Of a stretch of DNA of 64,000 bases, positions 9,814-21,412 are shown one piece after another. Origin of the DNA: Ampelocalamus luodianensis (Eukaryota; Streptophyta; Magnoliopsida; Poales; Poaceae). The first letter of the stretch is position 1. Each line of letters begins with the position of its first letter. The DNA is taken from assembly GCA_036346255.1 (NCBI GenBank), contig CM070632.1:21841408-21905407 (forward strand). Reading direction: 5' to 3'. The translations under genes and the position numbers were made by a program. Below the pieces are notes generated by a model. The model was not told the origin of the DNA. It was given only the letters and a program-made list of their open reading frames with translations, and did not search any database.

Positions 9814-12800
9814 TGTAACAGTCCCAAGTTTATAAACAGTAATAAAATGCTTTAAGAACAGTAATGAGGTGCTGTTCATAGCATTACTGTTCATTTCTAC
9901 AAATTGGGCAGCATGTTACAAATTAAAAACCTTCCTTTTTGCCAAAAATCTCAAAAGGAACATTTAAAGTCTTAAAGGAATACAAGATAAAACTTGTATT
10001 ATGACTGGGAAGTATTTTTATTAAAGCCTAGATAAATTATCTTGGCTAAAAATACTTTTGTTGCATTTTTAGAAATTATTTTGTCTTAAAGAAAAATTTA
10101 TTGTCTTCAAATGAATATTTGCGGGCTAAAATAAATATTTATGTATTTTACAAAGTGATAATATGGTATATAAAATTTATCTGGAAATATGTTATCTCAG
10201 TAGCTTCCAAGAAAATTTCATGATTTTACAAATTTATTTGCTATTTTTAAAAGCCAGTCAAACCTTGGAATATCTGAATAAGGTTTGGTCACTAAACCGG
10301 TTTGAATCCAAACCTAGTCTCAGAGCGACTCGGACCATGGGTCTAGGTCCAACCCAATCGACTTGGTCCGGCTCACACGCGTTGGGCGCGAGCCCGAACT
10401 CCACGCGTGATGTGAACCGTCGATCTTCAATCGAGCAGGCGAGGCTATAACGCCCGCGAGCCGTCCACGTGTGCATTTTAATCTCCGCCGTTGGATCTTG
10501 ATCTAACGGCCGAGGTTGGTGTATGCATTCGGACAACTCCGGATCCCCTCACGATCTCAGCCGTCCATTCTTGATCTAACCGCGTCGCTTATTTCATTTT
10601 GAAATCAAAGGCGCGCGTTTATATGGGCCTTTGGATTTAAATCCTACGGCACTTCTTTTTTGACCGTGGGCCTTTAAAGCCCAAATTCGGTGGATCGTTG
10701 GATTTCAATCGTAGGGTCCATATGAGTGTATGCAATCGGACCATCCGGTTCTTTGCCCCATCTCGACCGTAGAAATCTAATCGGACGGTGCCGCGTCATC
10801 GCATCAAAAAGGGGTGACGTGTATTCCTTTTAATTGATTGTTGGATCTTAATCCAACGTCTCTCTTTGAAAGCGGAGCCCCGAAGCCCTTCGGGATTTCG
10901 TTTAGATCTCGATCGACCGATCTAGATCGCACGGTCCATATTAACTGGTACCGATTAAAACATTTTAATCTCTCTATTTATCACAGCCGCCCATTTCCAA
11001 TCGGACGACTGATATTCTTTTGAGCCTTTATGAAGCACGCGCGGCTGAGAATGACAATGGGACCCACATGTAAGAGTGTTCTTATCTTCTTCCCTCTCTC
11101 TCAGCGCGCAGATCTCTCTGTAAACAGAGGAGAGGATTTATCCCAAAGTTTATGCAACTAATTTTTGGGATAATTAGCCCTAAATGGACACCTCATCAAC
11201 TCTAGATCTTTCCCTCTTGCCCTGTAGCTCAACATCTATATATAAACCCTAACTTTTCTTTGTTGCCATTGTTGACCAAGCGACTCATCCTCCATTGTTG
11301 GCGGTGGAGTTCTTGCTCTGTTTCTTTTGCTTATCTATCCTAAACTCAGGTTCCACCTTACAATAAAGATTGGTTATCTTTTGTAGGTTAAATCCAGAGT
11401 TTATTTCTCTGTCAATCATCATCGGTTTTCAGAGTCTTTGGCTCCTTTCCCATCTGGTAAGCTAAAAACCTGGTTATGACATCTTGAGCATCTTAAGGAC
11501 TTTAAAAGTCTTGTGAATCATTCTTTTGAGCATCAGTAGCTTTAACTTGCTCTAAACTGAAAAGTTGATGTTATAACTTTTCGGTTTTCCATGTCATTTT
11601 CAAGGCCTAGGGTTTCTCCTGTCAACTTGTTAACCTAATTAGGTTTAGACTAAACCCTAGTGGCATAACAAGTTATTCTTTTAATCCTTGTTATCATCTA
11701 TTTAGGTTAATAACAGAAATTTGTCTCTGTTCTCTTTTGTCGGCTCAACCGGCAAAATAGGTTTTACTCTAGCTTATGAGATCTAATCGATTAGGGTTAG
11801 CTTAAGGTTAGCTTGGGATATTAATTACCCTAAAAAGAGCATGCTAAGTTTCATTTATGAACTTTTGCATGTTCTATATTCCTTTTTCCGAAAATTGCAA
11901 TCTGTCCTGTTTTCAGCTCTTTTAAAATCTGAAAACTGGAACTTTGCACTAAAAACCTAGTTTCTGTCTTTTGAAAACAGTAGGTTATAAAATGGGTTAT
12001 TATCACTATTATGGGTAGTTACGGCTTAAGCATATTGTAACCATGCATTTCCAGATTGATCATGCATATTTCTTTCATTTTGAACTTATTGTCAGTTTTG
12101 GCATTTATTGGATTTATTTGCTACCTATAGAATCTGGTTCATTTGAAGTTTTTGAATCTGCCTCTGAACAATCTGAACCTGCAACAGAAGTATACTACTA
12201 CCAAGGCAAGCTTCCTCTTTGCACCATGTTGATCCCAAATTTTATACATTAGATTTTTCTAAATTCGTGACAATCATGCATGCTATTTTTCCAAAATACA
12301 AATTTTGATCTATTAGTAGTTAGTTATGACCTAACATGAAGGATTACCTCAATTGTCACCATACACTCAACCTTAGCATAGTCTCGTATATTATAACCTA
12401 TATTTTCAGTTTTGGCTTAGACATGCGATCTAGAGATTTTAGAGTTTGACAAGCATATCTTGTCAAACATGGGAATCACAATTGAACTCTTGTTATTTTA
12501 AACTCTTTGTCCGTTTCTTTAAATCGACTTGTATTTGAAATTCAAATTGATCTGGACAAGAGGAAGCTAGTGATGGTGCTTTTGTGCACGAGATTGGGTT
12601 TTGTGGTGGACTTGTCCGGTTAATTAAGGACCGAACTCGACTATTCAATTCAAGTCCCCACGTACTTCCACATGCGATGTATGGCGCTGTTTGGTTAAGT
12701 AAAATGTTAAGACTATTGGGTTGGAAACAGAGAGTAAGAATATGTGTATTGACCTTGTATGGCATAGATGCTTTGGTCTTATGATCTGCGTTGTATGCCA

Positions 12801-14016
12801 TGTGAGCTTGTATGTCGATGTCGATGTTCTTAGAAGGGTGAGGCGTATATGTGCTCCGTAGCATATATGATACCTTAATGGTGCCGATTGCATTCTAATA
12901 TGGGTAGTGAGCCCGATTCGCATTTAATTGTTTGGATCGGCATTGCGGCGCAACATGTGTGCCCGGTTAGCGGATGCTATCAGTCGTTGTTTAAGCGGGA
13001 TCAGCTCACACATGGGGGTCCAACTCAATAGTGTTAGCTTGTTGAAAAATACCAAATCTTAGTTTCCCCGGTCGGCATACCAAAGGAAGTATGTCATCAT
13101 TCGGAGGCATCCGAAGGCAACGGGCTAGCTAAGTCATGTGGGTAAAGATGTACACCTGCGCAGGTATAAAGCGTTCGAATAGCCGTGTCCACGGTCATGG
13201 ACGACAACTTGAGTTGATGTCACCTGTATAGAAGTTTTGATTTTCAAAATCTGGTTTTTGGTTTTTATGGCTGTGCATGAGGGATTCATGCACTGTACTG
13301 TTTACATTATGCCATTTACTTACTGTTCTAATCCAACTTTGATTTATTAAATTGCTTTATAAAAATTTAGTCTTTGTAGGTTAAGATGTCCTGCTTTATG
13401 CAAAAATCTAACCATTTTACCTTCCTGTCGTGACCTTATGCATGTAACAATTCTATTCCTTTGATTAGGTTCTAATAAACACTTTATTTTATTAGTTTGT
13501 GTAAGACTTGCCCGAGTACCCTCCGTACTCAGGTGCTACCACCTATTGTTGCAGGTGAGGCGGTTATCTTTATGAAGTACCCGTTAAGCCCGATCGTGTG
13601 TGACGCTAACGAGTAAAGCTACTTCTTTCCTCCACGCAATTGCTGCGGGTGGATGAGGCCATTGGTGGACTTTAATATTTTGTTTTGCTTCATTGTTAGA
13701 CTTTTGAAGTGACCAAGTCACTTAATGTTGTAGTACTAAACCGAATGATGTAATCTTATGTTTAATTATGTAAAGGTATGACTTGTATGTGTATGATGCA
13801 ATGTTGTTGAAGGATATATATATGCAATGGTCGTTGATCCTGGGAACCATTGTGAGATATATATATATCCGGGGATCCTGTTTATTGGAATTGTTACTTG
13901 TTAAATTTATACCTTTAGCATGATCTTTAATTAAGGGACAGTACTGTTCCTTCATTAATAATTGTGCTACAGTATGAATTTAATTAAGTACATTTCCAAT
14001 AACCTGGGCGCCCACA
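9814..14016 (+). repeat. First LTR of the Tekay/Del tandem
   Basis: A 4,203-bp LTR that starts TGTAACAGTCCCAAG and ends GGCGCCCACA. Long LTRs are typical of the Tekay/Del lineage. A GC-rich part at about 10270-10950 holds many imperfect palindromes around CGTTGGATC, for example at 10488-10509. A TATA box lies at 11237-11246. It holds no coding region; short frames at 12043-12252, 12493-12864 and elsewhere are chance. Confidence 0.93.
11237..11246 (+). promoter_or_regulatory. TATA box of the first Tekay LTR
   Basis: TATATATAAA, conserved at 34539-34548 and 44724-44733 in the other two LTRs. Its position about 1.4 kb into the LTR is plausible for a U3/R boundary. Confidence 0.6.
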
Positions 14017-14020
14017 GCGT

Positions 14021-14032
14021 TGGTATCAGAGC
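14021..14032 (+). other. Primer-binding site, first internal region
   Basis: TGGTATCAGAGC, initiator-Met type, four bases after the LTR end. Confidence 0.9.
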
Positions 14033-14235
14033 ATACGTTGCCTGTAGGTTAGAAGTAGCCTGGCCGAAACAATTAGAGAGTTTTCTGATAAACCTATTTT
14101 CAAGCAGTAATGTATTTTCGAAAGCTTAAGTATGACATCTTTTATTTCTTATCTTCCTTAATATCAATTCTTGCCCAACTTTCTGTTGGTTTATTTAAAA
14201 GTGAATTGTCTCTTACCTTGTCCTTTTTTCTATAG

Positions 14236-15071
14236 ATGAGTGGGTGGTATTTGGTCAAGGAGACCCGAGCCGAAGATGTTGATGGATTTCCAGCTTTACT
14301 TCGGGACATGATGTGGCGGGCTAATTTCACCTATCAGCCGGAGTACGCCATCTATCGACGAGACCGAGGACCAGGCATGGAGGAGTACCGTGCCTTCATT
14401 AACGTCATCGCTAGGCATGTAGCTGGCAGTGTTCCCTACTGTGTCCAAGCACTTGCCACCTCTGAGGCTATGGCGGTTCAGGAAGCTGCGAGTAGGATGA
14501 TGAGCCTTCTTCGTCATGATTCGACGGAATTATCTCAACCACCCTACGACCACTTCCCGAATCAAGGTCCTACCTCCGAAGTGAACATGTTCACGAGATA
14601 CGATTTGGCGAAGACCCCAAAGTGCGGCGGTTGGCGAGGATGGTCCGCATTATGGACCAAATCCATCGCCTTGTGAGGAGCTATGGGAAACTTCGGCATC
14701 GCCTTAATGAGGCCCAGAGTACACCTTCTTGAGTCAACATGAACCGCGTTCCTCGCAACGTGCTTTATGGTGACAACGAGACCTCTCCCTCTGCTGCTGC
14801 ACCGCCTCTTTATCGACTTCCAGAAGTGGCCGGGTGTGTACCTGTTTATGGACAAGTGCGCCAAGCCCGGGTGACTGCAGTCTTTCCTCGCACTCTACGG
14901 ACTGCACCTCCGGGAGGTCATCAGCCACTGTTGGGTTCCCCGAGGCGTCTTATTAGCCCTTTGGATCCTGTTGACACGGGTTCCCCTGGAGCTCATCTTT
15001 TGAATGAGTTTCCGGTGAACTTTAATCGGGATCTTTATGCTAGCACCTCGACGATGAATCCTCGTGGTTAA
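14236..15071 (+). pseudogene. ORF upstream of gag, first copy
   Basis: A reading frame opens at 14236 (MSGWYLVKETRAEDVDGFP) and runs to 14676. Coding text then continues in another frame from before 14739 to 15071 (LYGDNETSPSAAAPPLYR ... STMNPRG), so one frameshift lies near 14620-14740. It is not gag: there is no capsid block or zinc knuckle. Extra ORFs upstream of gag are known in some rice Tekay-type elements, with no known function; from memory the wording (DGFP, a YAxYRR block, RPGMEEYRA-like text) is similar. The second copy at 37510-38345 has the same last 110 residues but a worse first half. Conservation of the C-terminal half suggests a real protein. Confidence 0.6.
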
Positions 15072-15371
15072 GTATCTTTTAGTCTAGTAGTTGCCCTTAA
15101 ATAAAATGTATGTAATAGGGCAGTAGTATTTTGTACAAAGTATGTAAATTTGGCTTTTGGGGTTGTAATATGATCTTTTATGGCCGACTGATGTGTGGTG
15201 TGTGGCCAAACCTTTGGTTTGTTTATATGAAGTTTCGTTTGGTGTTAACTTGAATGCATAACATAACATGATGCATTATATGTACAGTGTTTGTTTCTCT
15301 TTTAAATGTAACCTTGTTTGTGTTTGCCGAGTATATCCTTGTTATGTTGTTAACCATGGTGTGGTAACAGG
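15072..15371 (+). other. Spacer between upstream ORF and gag, first copy
   Basis: AT-rich, about 300 bp, with no coding text. It matches 38346-38648 of the second copy. No splice or promoter signal could be assigned with confidence. Confidence 0.6.
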
Positions 15372-16493
15372 ATGACAGGACCTACTACTCGTCGCAAGCG
15401 CAACAAGGAAGGGCATGTCGACTCCGTGCCTCATTCTCGGGAGGGCCGGCCGAACCTTCCGGCTCTCGAAGTCCGCAAGGTGGTTCTCGGGAAGAGGAGC
15501 TTCCTCCACCACCTTCGATGGCGATGTGCTTATGCAAATTGGCGCAATCGAATGGACCAGACGCGCATCTTGGAGCGGTTGCGCGCAATACTTCTTCTCT
15601 GTTGCATCACCGTCGAGCGAGAGGTCACCATGTGCGAGCGATCTTGCGACTTTCAATGGACTAACCGCCGGTGTTCTCTAGCTCTCGTGATCCCATGGAA
15701 GCCGAGGATTGGCTTGGACCATTGAGAAGAAGCTATTAATTGCTCGATGTTAGAGAGGAAAAGGTCCTTTCGCTAGTTATCAACTTGATGGACCAGCTAG
15801 CATATGGTAGGATAATCTCCTTGCCATTCACTGCTTTGGACATGTCCCTACTTGGATGAGTTCATGGAAGCTTTTGCGAAGCTCATATTCTGAAGGGGTC
15901 ATGATGATCAAGCAACAAGAATTTCTCGCTCTCAAGCAAGGGCGGAAGTCGGTGACGAATATCTTCATGAGTTCAACTTCCTTGCGGATATGCCCGATGA
16001 TGTTTAGTGACCGACCTTCGTCGTAAACCGGTTCTTGAATGGGCTATCGAAGAATTGCGATGGTCGTAGCTTTGCATGACTTCGAATTTCTCTCATTTGG
16101 TCAACAAGGCAATTGTGGTGAAAGCAAGAGCAAGGCGATGGATGAGTCACGCAAGCCACGGCGGACTTCTCGATTTATTCTCGTGGCGGCTCACCAAGGC
16201 CTCGCATGTGGGTGTCGGACCACCGCGAGCACCAGCTCCATTTGTACCAAGGCTGCGGTGTTTGCCTCGTCCATCCTCTTCCACCAATCAACCAAGGCCC
16301 GGTGGAAACCGGCCACGGTGTTGTGACTGCCGGGCCAGAGTTGTATGCTACCACCGTGGCGCCCGGGCATTTTGCCAATCGGTGTTATGCCGGGCTCGAG
16401 GATACCACCTATTTCACCTTCCCCACCAATGTCGTCTGCACCACCTTCACCGACCGTGGTCAAGCGACCACTGTTTCGGTTCGAGGGCGGTGA
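15372..16493 (+). pseudogene. Tekay gag, first copy, frame-broken
   Basis: Starts MTGPTTRRKRNK, as in the second copy. Capsid-type text is recognisable in shifting frames, ending with a degraded CCHC zinc-knuckle segment near 16345-16390. Compared with the second copy it has lost single bases at many CAG/CTG sites, for example around 16385-16400 against 39683-39700. Whether these losses are real or base-calling errors cannot be told here. Gag normally packages the element RNA in cytoplasmic particles. Confidence 0.75.
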
Positions 16494-17247
16494 ACAGTTC
16501 TTCTTTGAGGAAGCGGTGTCCTCTGAAGTTGTGCTTGGTATGCTCCTAGTTAATTTCAACACTGCAACTGTTTTATTTGATTCTGGAGCATCCCATTCAT
16601 TTGTTAGTAGGCAGTTTGCTACTCAACATCATTTATGGTGCATCATCTTCATCCACCTCATATCATCCATTCACCGGATCGACCTTTATGACTAATCAAG
16701 TCTGTAGTAATGTCCATATAAATATTGAAGGGGTAGACTTTTGGGTGATTTGATTGTGATAGATTCTAAAGGGATGGATGTTATCTTGGGAATGGATTGG
16801 TTATCCAAGCACTTTGGGCAAATTAATTGTGCTCACAAATCCATTTCTTTAACTAATGAAAGCGGCACTTCAGTCGTTTTTCAATCCAGGACAATGGGTT
16901 CTCACCTTTGTGCTCACCAGGTGATACTACTCCTTCTTTGGAGTTGGTACCAATTGTTTGCGAGTATGTTGATGTCTTTCACGAAGACCTTCGGTTTGCC
17001 ACGGATCGAAGTGGAATTTGTTATTGAACTCGTTCTGAACTGCTCCTATATCCAGGAGTCCTTATCGAATGTCCGTCAACGAGTTGGTTGAATTGAAGAA
17101 GCAACTCGGAGAATTGCTTGACAAAGGATTTATTCGACCGAGCTCCTCACCTTGGGGATGCCCGGCAATTTTTGTCAAGAAAAAGGACAACACTTTGCGG
17201 ATGTGTGTGGACTACCGTCCGTTAAATGAGGTCACTATCAAGAATAA
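16494..17247 (+). pseudogene. Tekay pol, first copy: protease and start of RT
   Basis: Carries the aspartic protease active-site motif DSGASHSF near 16580, the ILGMDWL motif near 16785, and the RT entry region (GFIRPSSSPWGCPAIFVKKK, MCVDYRPLNEVT) at 17069-17247. The frame is broken several times. At 17248 the RT is cut by a reverse-oriented solo LTR and resumes at 21413. Confidence 0.88.
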
Positions 17248-20200
17248 TGTGAGGACCCCAATTTATTTGGTTTGTAATGCTTAACCAACCACCTGGTCCT
17301 AGCATCACAAATCAAATAAACTGATCCTCGAGATATGTATACTTCCTGAAGCAAGATATACACCCGGGACAAAATTAGACATCAACTCCATTCCACACAT
17401 AGAGTCCAAACACAACACTACCAAGCGGAAGATAAACAAATAGAAGAGGTTATTACGACACACGGTAGACGTGCCAAGAGATACACAAATAACAAGAACG
17501 ACAATGAAGCAAAAGTGCCATAAGATGGCTATAAACAAAGCCAATCGGTGTGCCTCCAACCCACAAGGCATCGGACCGACCGCCAAGACTAGTCGTCACC
17601 CACGGCGGCAAAGACTGACTCACGTAGAGGCCCACGAGGCTCACCTTCCTCCTCTGCAACAAAAATATCAAGCAAAGCACACGAGTACAAAGATTGTCTT
17701 TGTACCCGCAAGACCGACGTGTGAACTAGCGGACTGCTCATAAGCTACATGCGAGCTTATTTGGTGGAGGTCATATGTTTCATTTGCATAAAGCCAATTT
17801 TCATTTGCAATAATGTAGTACAGTTTAAAGGCAAGTTTGCAATTCATTTTTAATGTTGAAATACAGAAAAGGATAATAATAGCAAAAGAGTAAAGATAAA
17901 ACAACCTAGTAGTGACTATCCCAATAGTCACCACAACAATAGCACGAATCCAGTTCGTACCACCCGACAAGTTTTAATTTAAATGTTGTAGTCTAACTCT
18001 TGGAAGACCTTGCCAAGCGTGTCCATAACCTAGGGCGAGGCTATTCGAATAGTTTTAAACCTGCGGGGTGTACCAATGTACCCACACTTGGATCGCCTTT
18101 AAGCCAAAGCACACTTCCAAGGTATGCCGGCACAGCTAAGTCCTACGAGACTCTTTCCAATATTGTGTATTAACTACGAGCCGCTCGTATGGATAGAAAA
18201 TCCATACGCTTACATGGTAAAGCCGAAAAGACAACTACCCACTCAGGATAAAGCTTTTCGGACAACTACCATGCTCCCACCTCCATCCCTCCCGCGACCT
18301 CCTGCGACCGGGCCAATACACGCCAAAGTACTAGGTCAAGAGAGGTCCCATATACTCTAGTGTGGTTAGCACGCAAAATGCTTGGTTCGATGTAACAAGA
18401 TGTTCGGTCCTTGTTGACTCGGGCACCATTCGATCACACCCAACAGATCACACCAATCATACCGTTGTGCCCAAGTCTAAATCATTTTTGTTTTCAGTTT
18501 TAGTTTTGCAATTAAACACAGCAAAGATGCTGAAACATAAAGTTATAGCAGATTTTATGTGATCAAGGTTACCGACTAAAGTCGATAACCGCCTGATTCT
18601 ATCGATAGCTAAGCATGTCTAAGCAAGTTGACCGGATCTACTAAGTGACAAGAGATCATCCAACGACCTCTAATCACAACAAATAACCTAGGCTCGGTAG
18701 TAGAGATCAATATTTTGTCTACAGGATATGCAGCTACGGATTTAACTAATCAATTTAACAAAAATTAAGCAATGCATACATACAGCTGAAACAAAATATT
18801 AATCTTTAAAATACTGGGATTAAACATGATCAAACGCTTGCACGGCTGCTTTGTTGCTCAATATGTTAGGATCGTTCTCGGGGTTGCCGCAAATATCGAA
18901 TCCTAACGATTGAACAAAACAAACAAATAAGAGCGAATAACACCACCAAACTCAAACAATACAACAACAACAAAACACACTAAACTTTTCACAACAGCCT
19001 AAGCATGATATAACCAAAATTTAAGAAACAGAGAACAAATCATTTTAAGTTATTAAGAATTTTCTATGAATTTCTAAGCTAAAAACACATCAAAACACTA
19101 GTTAATTACTTAACAAATTTTCATGAATAGAAACAGTGTATAAAACCTATCCTAATAATTAGTACATTAAAAATGACAAATTACAAAATTGGTTTCACTG
19201 GATTTGGACAAATATTGAAAGAGGTATGCATTTTCTAATTTAGAAGATACATAAGACATCATTTTGTTAATTAACAGATTTTTGCTACAGAGACAAGGAT
19301 GAAACTAATTTTATCAAATAGTACACTTAAAATGAAAATTAACAGCACTGGTTTCATGCAATTTGGATAAAAATTGAATTAGTTATGCATTTTCTAAGTT
19401 TAATTGAATTAACAGTGCAACAGAAAAGCATTTCAGAAATACTAAAGCACTTAATACTACTTCTACCGACGCACGGCCAGCCCCAGCCGCTGACAGCGGG
19501 CCCAGCGAGAGTGTTGACCAGGACAGCCCGCCCGCATAAGGTGACGTCGAAGGCGTATTCTAAGAATACGTCTTTGACTTATCAAAGTGTACTTCTAACA
19601 TATACTCACAGAAAAACGTTTCCAAACGAGAAAACGCACAGAGCTACACAACCAACAACCGACATGGGCCCACATGGCAATGACTCGAGAGGAAATATAA
19701 CGGTTGGATTAGAGTTTACTAAACATGATTACCGAGAGGGCCCACAAATCGGTGACTCGGCTAAAGCAGGGTTAGCGCTAAATCAATTACCACCGGTGGC
19801 TTCCGCGGTGCGAGGGCGGCGGCGCGCGTGCGGCCGATCACGCGACCTAGTGGGTTTCAAGACGAGCGGCGATACCTTGAGGTCCACAAGGACTTCGCGA
19901 ACTTCGGTGGCGGTGTTGCGGATCCCGATGGTGCCGGAGATGAGCTCACGGCGGCGGGCGGAGAAGAAGGTGCGGTGCTCGCGGAGATGGCGCTTCTGAC
20001 GGCGAAGCTTCGAAGGAGCTCCTCGAGATCGCGGAGACACCAGAGGCGATAAGCCCACGATCTTGATGATGGAGGAGGACGGTGGCGCCGGAATTGACAC
20101 GGCGCTTTACCGAGCCGGAGAAGAAAGCGTCGCGAAGCCTCGGTGAAGCACCAAAGAGTGAAACAAGGTCACGCTTAGACTCGGTGGTCGATTGCGATCC

Positions 20201-21407
20201 TAAAGGACCAAAGGCGAAACTAGAAACTCACGAGCGCAGATGAGCTCGCGGGCCGAGATCACCGGAGGCGAGATTTACGAACACGCCCGGCGATACTGCG
20301 ACAACCGAGGGCTCGGGATGGGCAAAATGGAGGCGGCGAGGCAAGAGGAGCACGACGGCGGGGTCGCCGTTGCTCGAGCAGCGGTGAGGTGGTGGTGCCG
20401 CCCTCGGGTTTTCTCCCACCGGCTAAAAGATGGACGGAGAAGTCACGAGAATGAATGCGAGGAAGAATGGATGACCACGGGGTAGATGGACTCTGGCGAT
20501 CCTCGGAGGGGGACACGCGTCCCACGACGTGGCGGCGACGCGGCGTCGTGGCACACATGCGCGAAGCGGCGAGAGCTCGGTGAGACGCGGAGAAGACGAG
20601 GACGGGCGGCGTGTGAGGCCCACATGTCGGCGACAGCAGCGAAGCGGTGCGAACCCAAGTCAAGTGCGGCGCGAACCGGCGGTTAGACTCGATCAATATC
20701 GCGCCGACCGTTGGATCTAGAACGGACGGTCGAGATTGATGTATGCATTCGGACAGGTCGGTTGCATACGCACGCGTGGACCGTTCGATCTGCATCGGAC
20801 GGCTGACAGCCATCGAGCGCGCGCGGTGCAACTAGTTGGTTCGACCGAGCCAAGCGGTGCGAGTCGGACTCGAGCCTGAGGTTGGGTCCGAGCCCGAGGA
20901 ACAGTGATTTTAGTTTTTGATTTAAAAGACAGAGAAGGTTTGGGAAATTTTTAGAGGTAGCTCCAGAGCTCCAAAAATTTCGAAATTTTTATGGTAGCTA
21001 CTAGGGACAGAGGACAACCTTGTGAAATTTTTCCAGGGGTTTTCATGCACTAGATTTTTCCCAACAAAATTCACAAGCTGCTGTCCAGAGGTTTGACCAG
21101 ATTTCTAAACTGGTTTGACTTGGGCATTTGAAATAGCAAACAAAATCTAAAAATTGTGAAATAATTCAGGGAGGTAGATAGGATGATCAAGATGATAGGA
21201 AAAATAATTTCAGAGGATGATCACAAGTTTGAAAGCTAAGAATTTGCTGACAACAATTTCCAATCACAAGAATTAACTTCTTAGAAAACTGGAAATTGCT
21301 AGGGAAAATTTGGAAAACTTCCAAATGATTTGAAGAGGCAACAAAAGTTTTTATTTCTCCTCAAAATTTTACATTGGAAATACAAACCCTAAGTTAGGGC
21401 TGTTACA
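17248..21407 (-). mobile_element. Solo LTR of a related Tekay/Del family, inserted in RT
   Basis: A 4,160-bp block starting TGTGAGGACCCC and ending GGGCTGTTACA on the plus strand, flanked by AATAA (17243-17247 and 21408-21412). On the minus strand it starts TGTAACAGCCCTAACTTAGGG, like the surrounding LTRs. It shares several diverged LTR blocks with them in reverse orientation, for example 18000-18120 against about 13080-13200. There is no primer site, polypurine tract or pol, so only an LTR remains, presumably after LTR-LTR recombination. The GC-rich part at 19790-20830 contains long chance frames on both strands. Confidence 0.88.
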
Positions 21408-21412
21408 AATAA

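Noticed and set aside
19783..20831. Long Arg-rich open frames on both strands
   Set aside because: They lie in the GC-rich leader of a solo LTR, where stop codons are rare by composition; no conserved motif.
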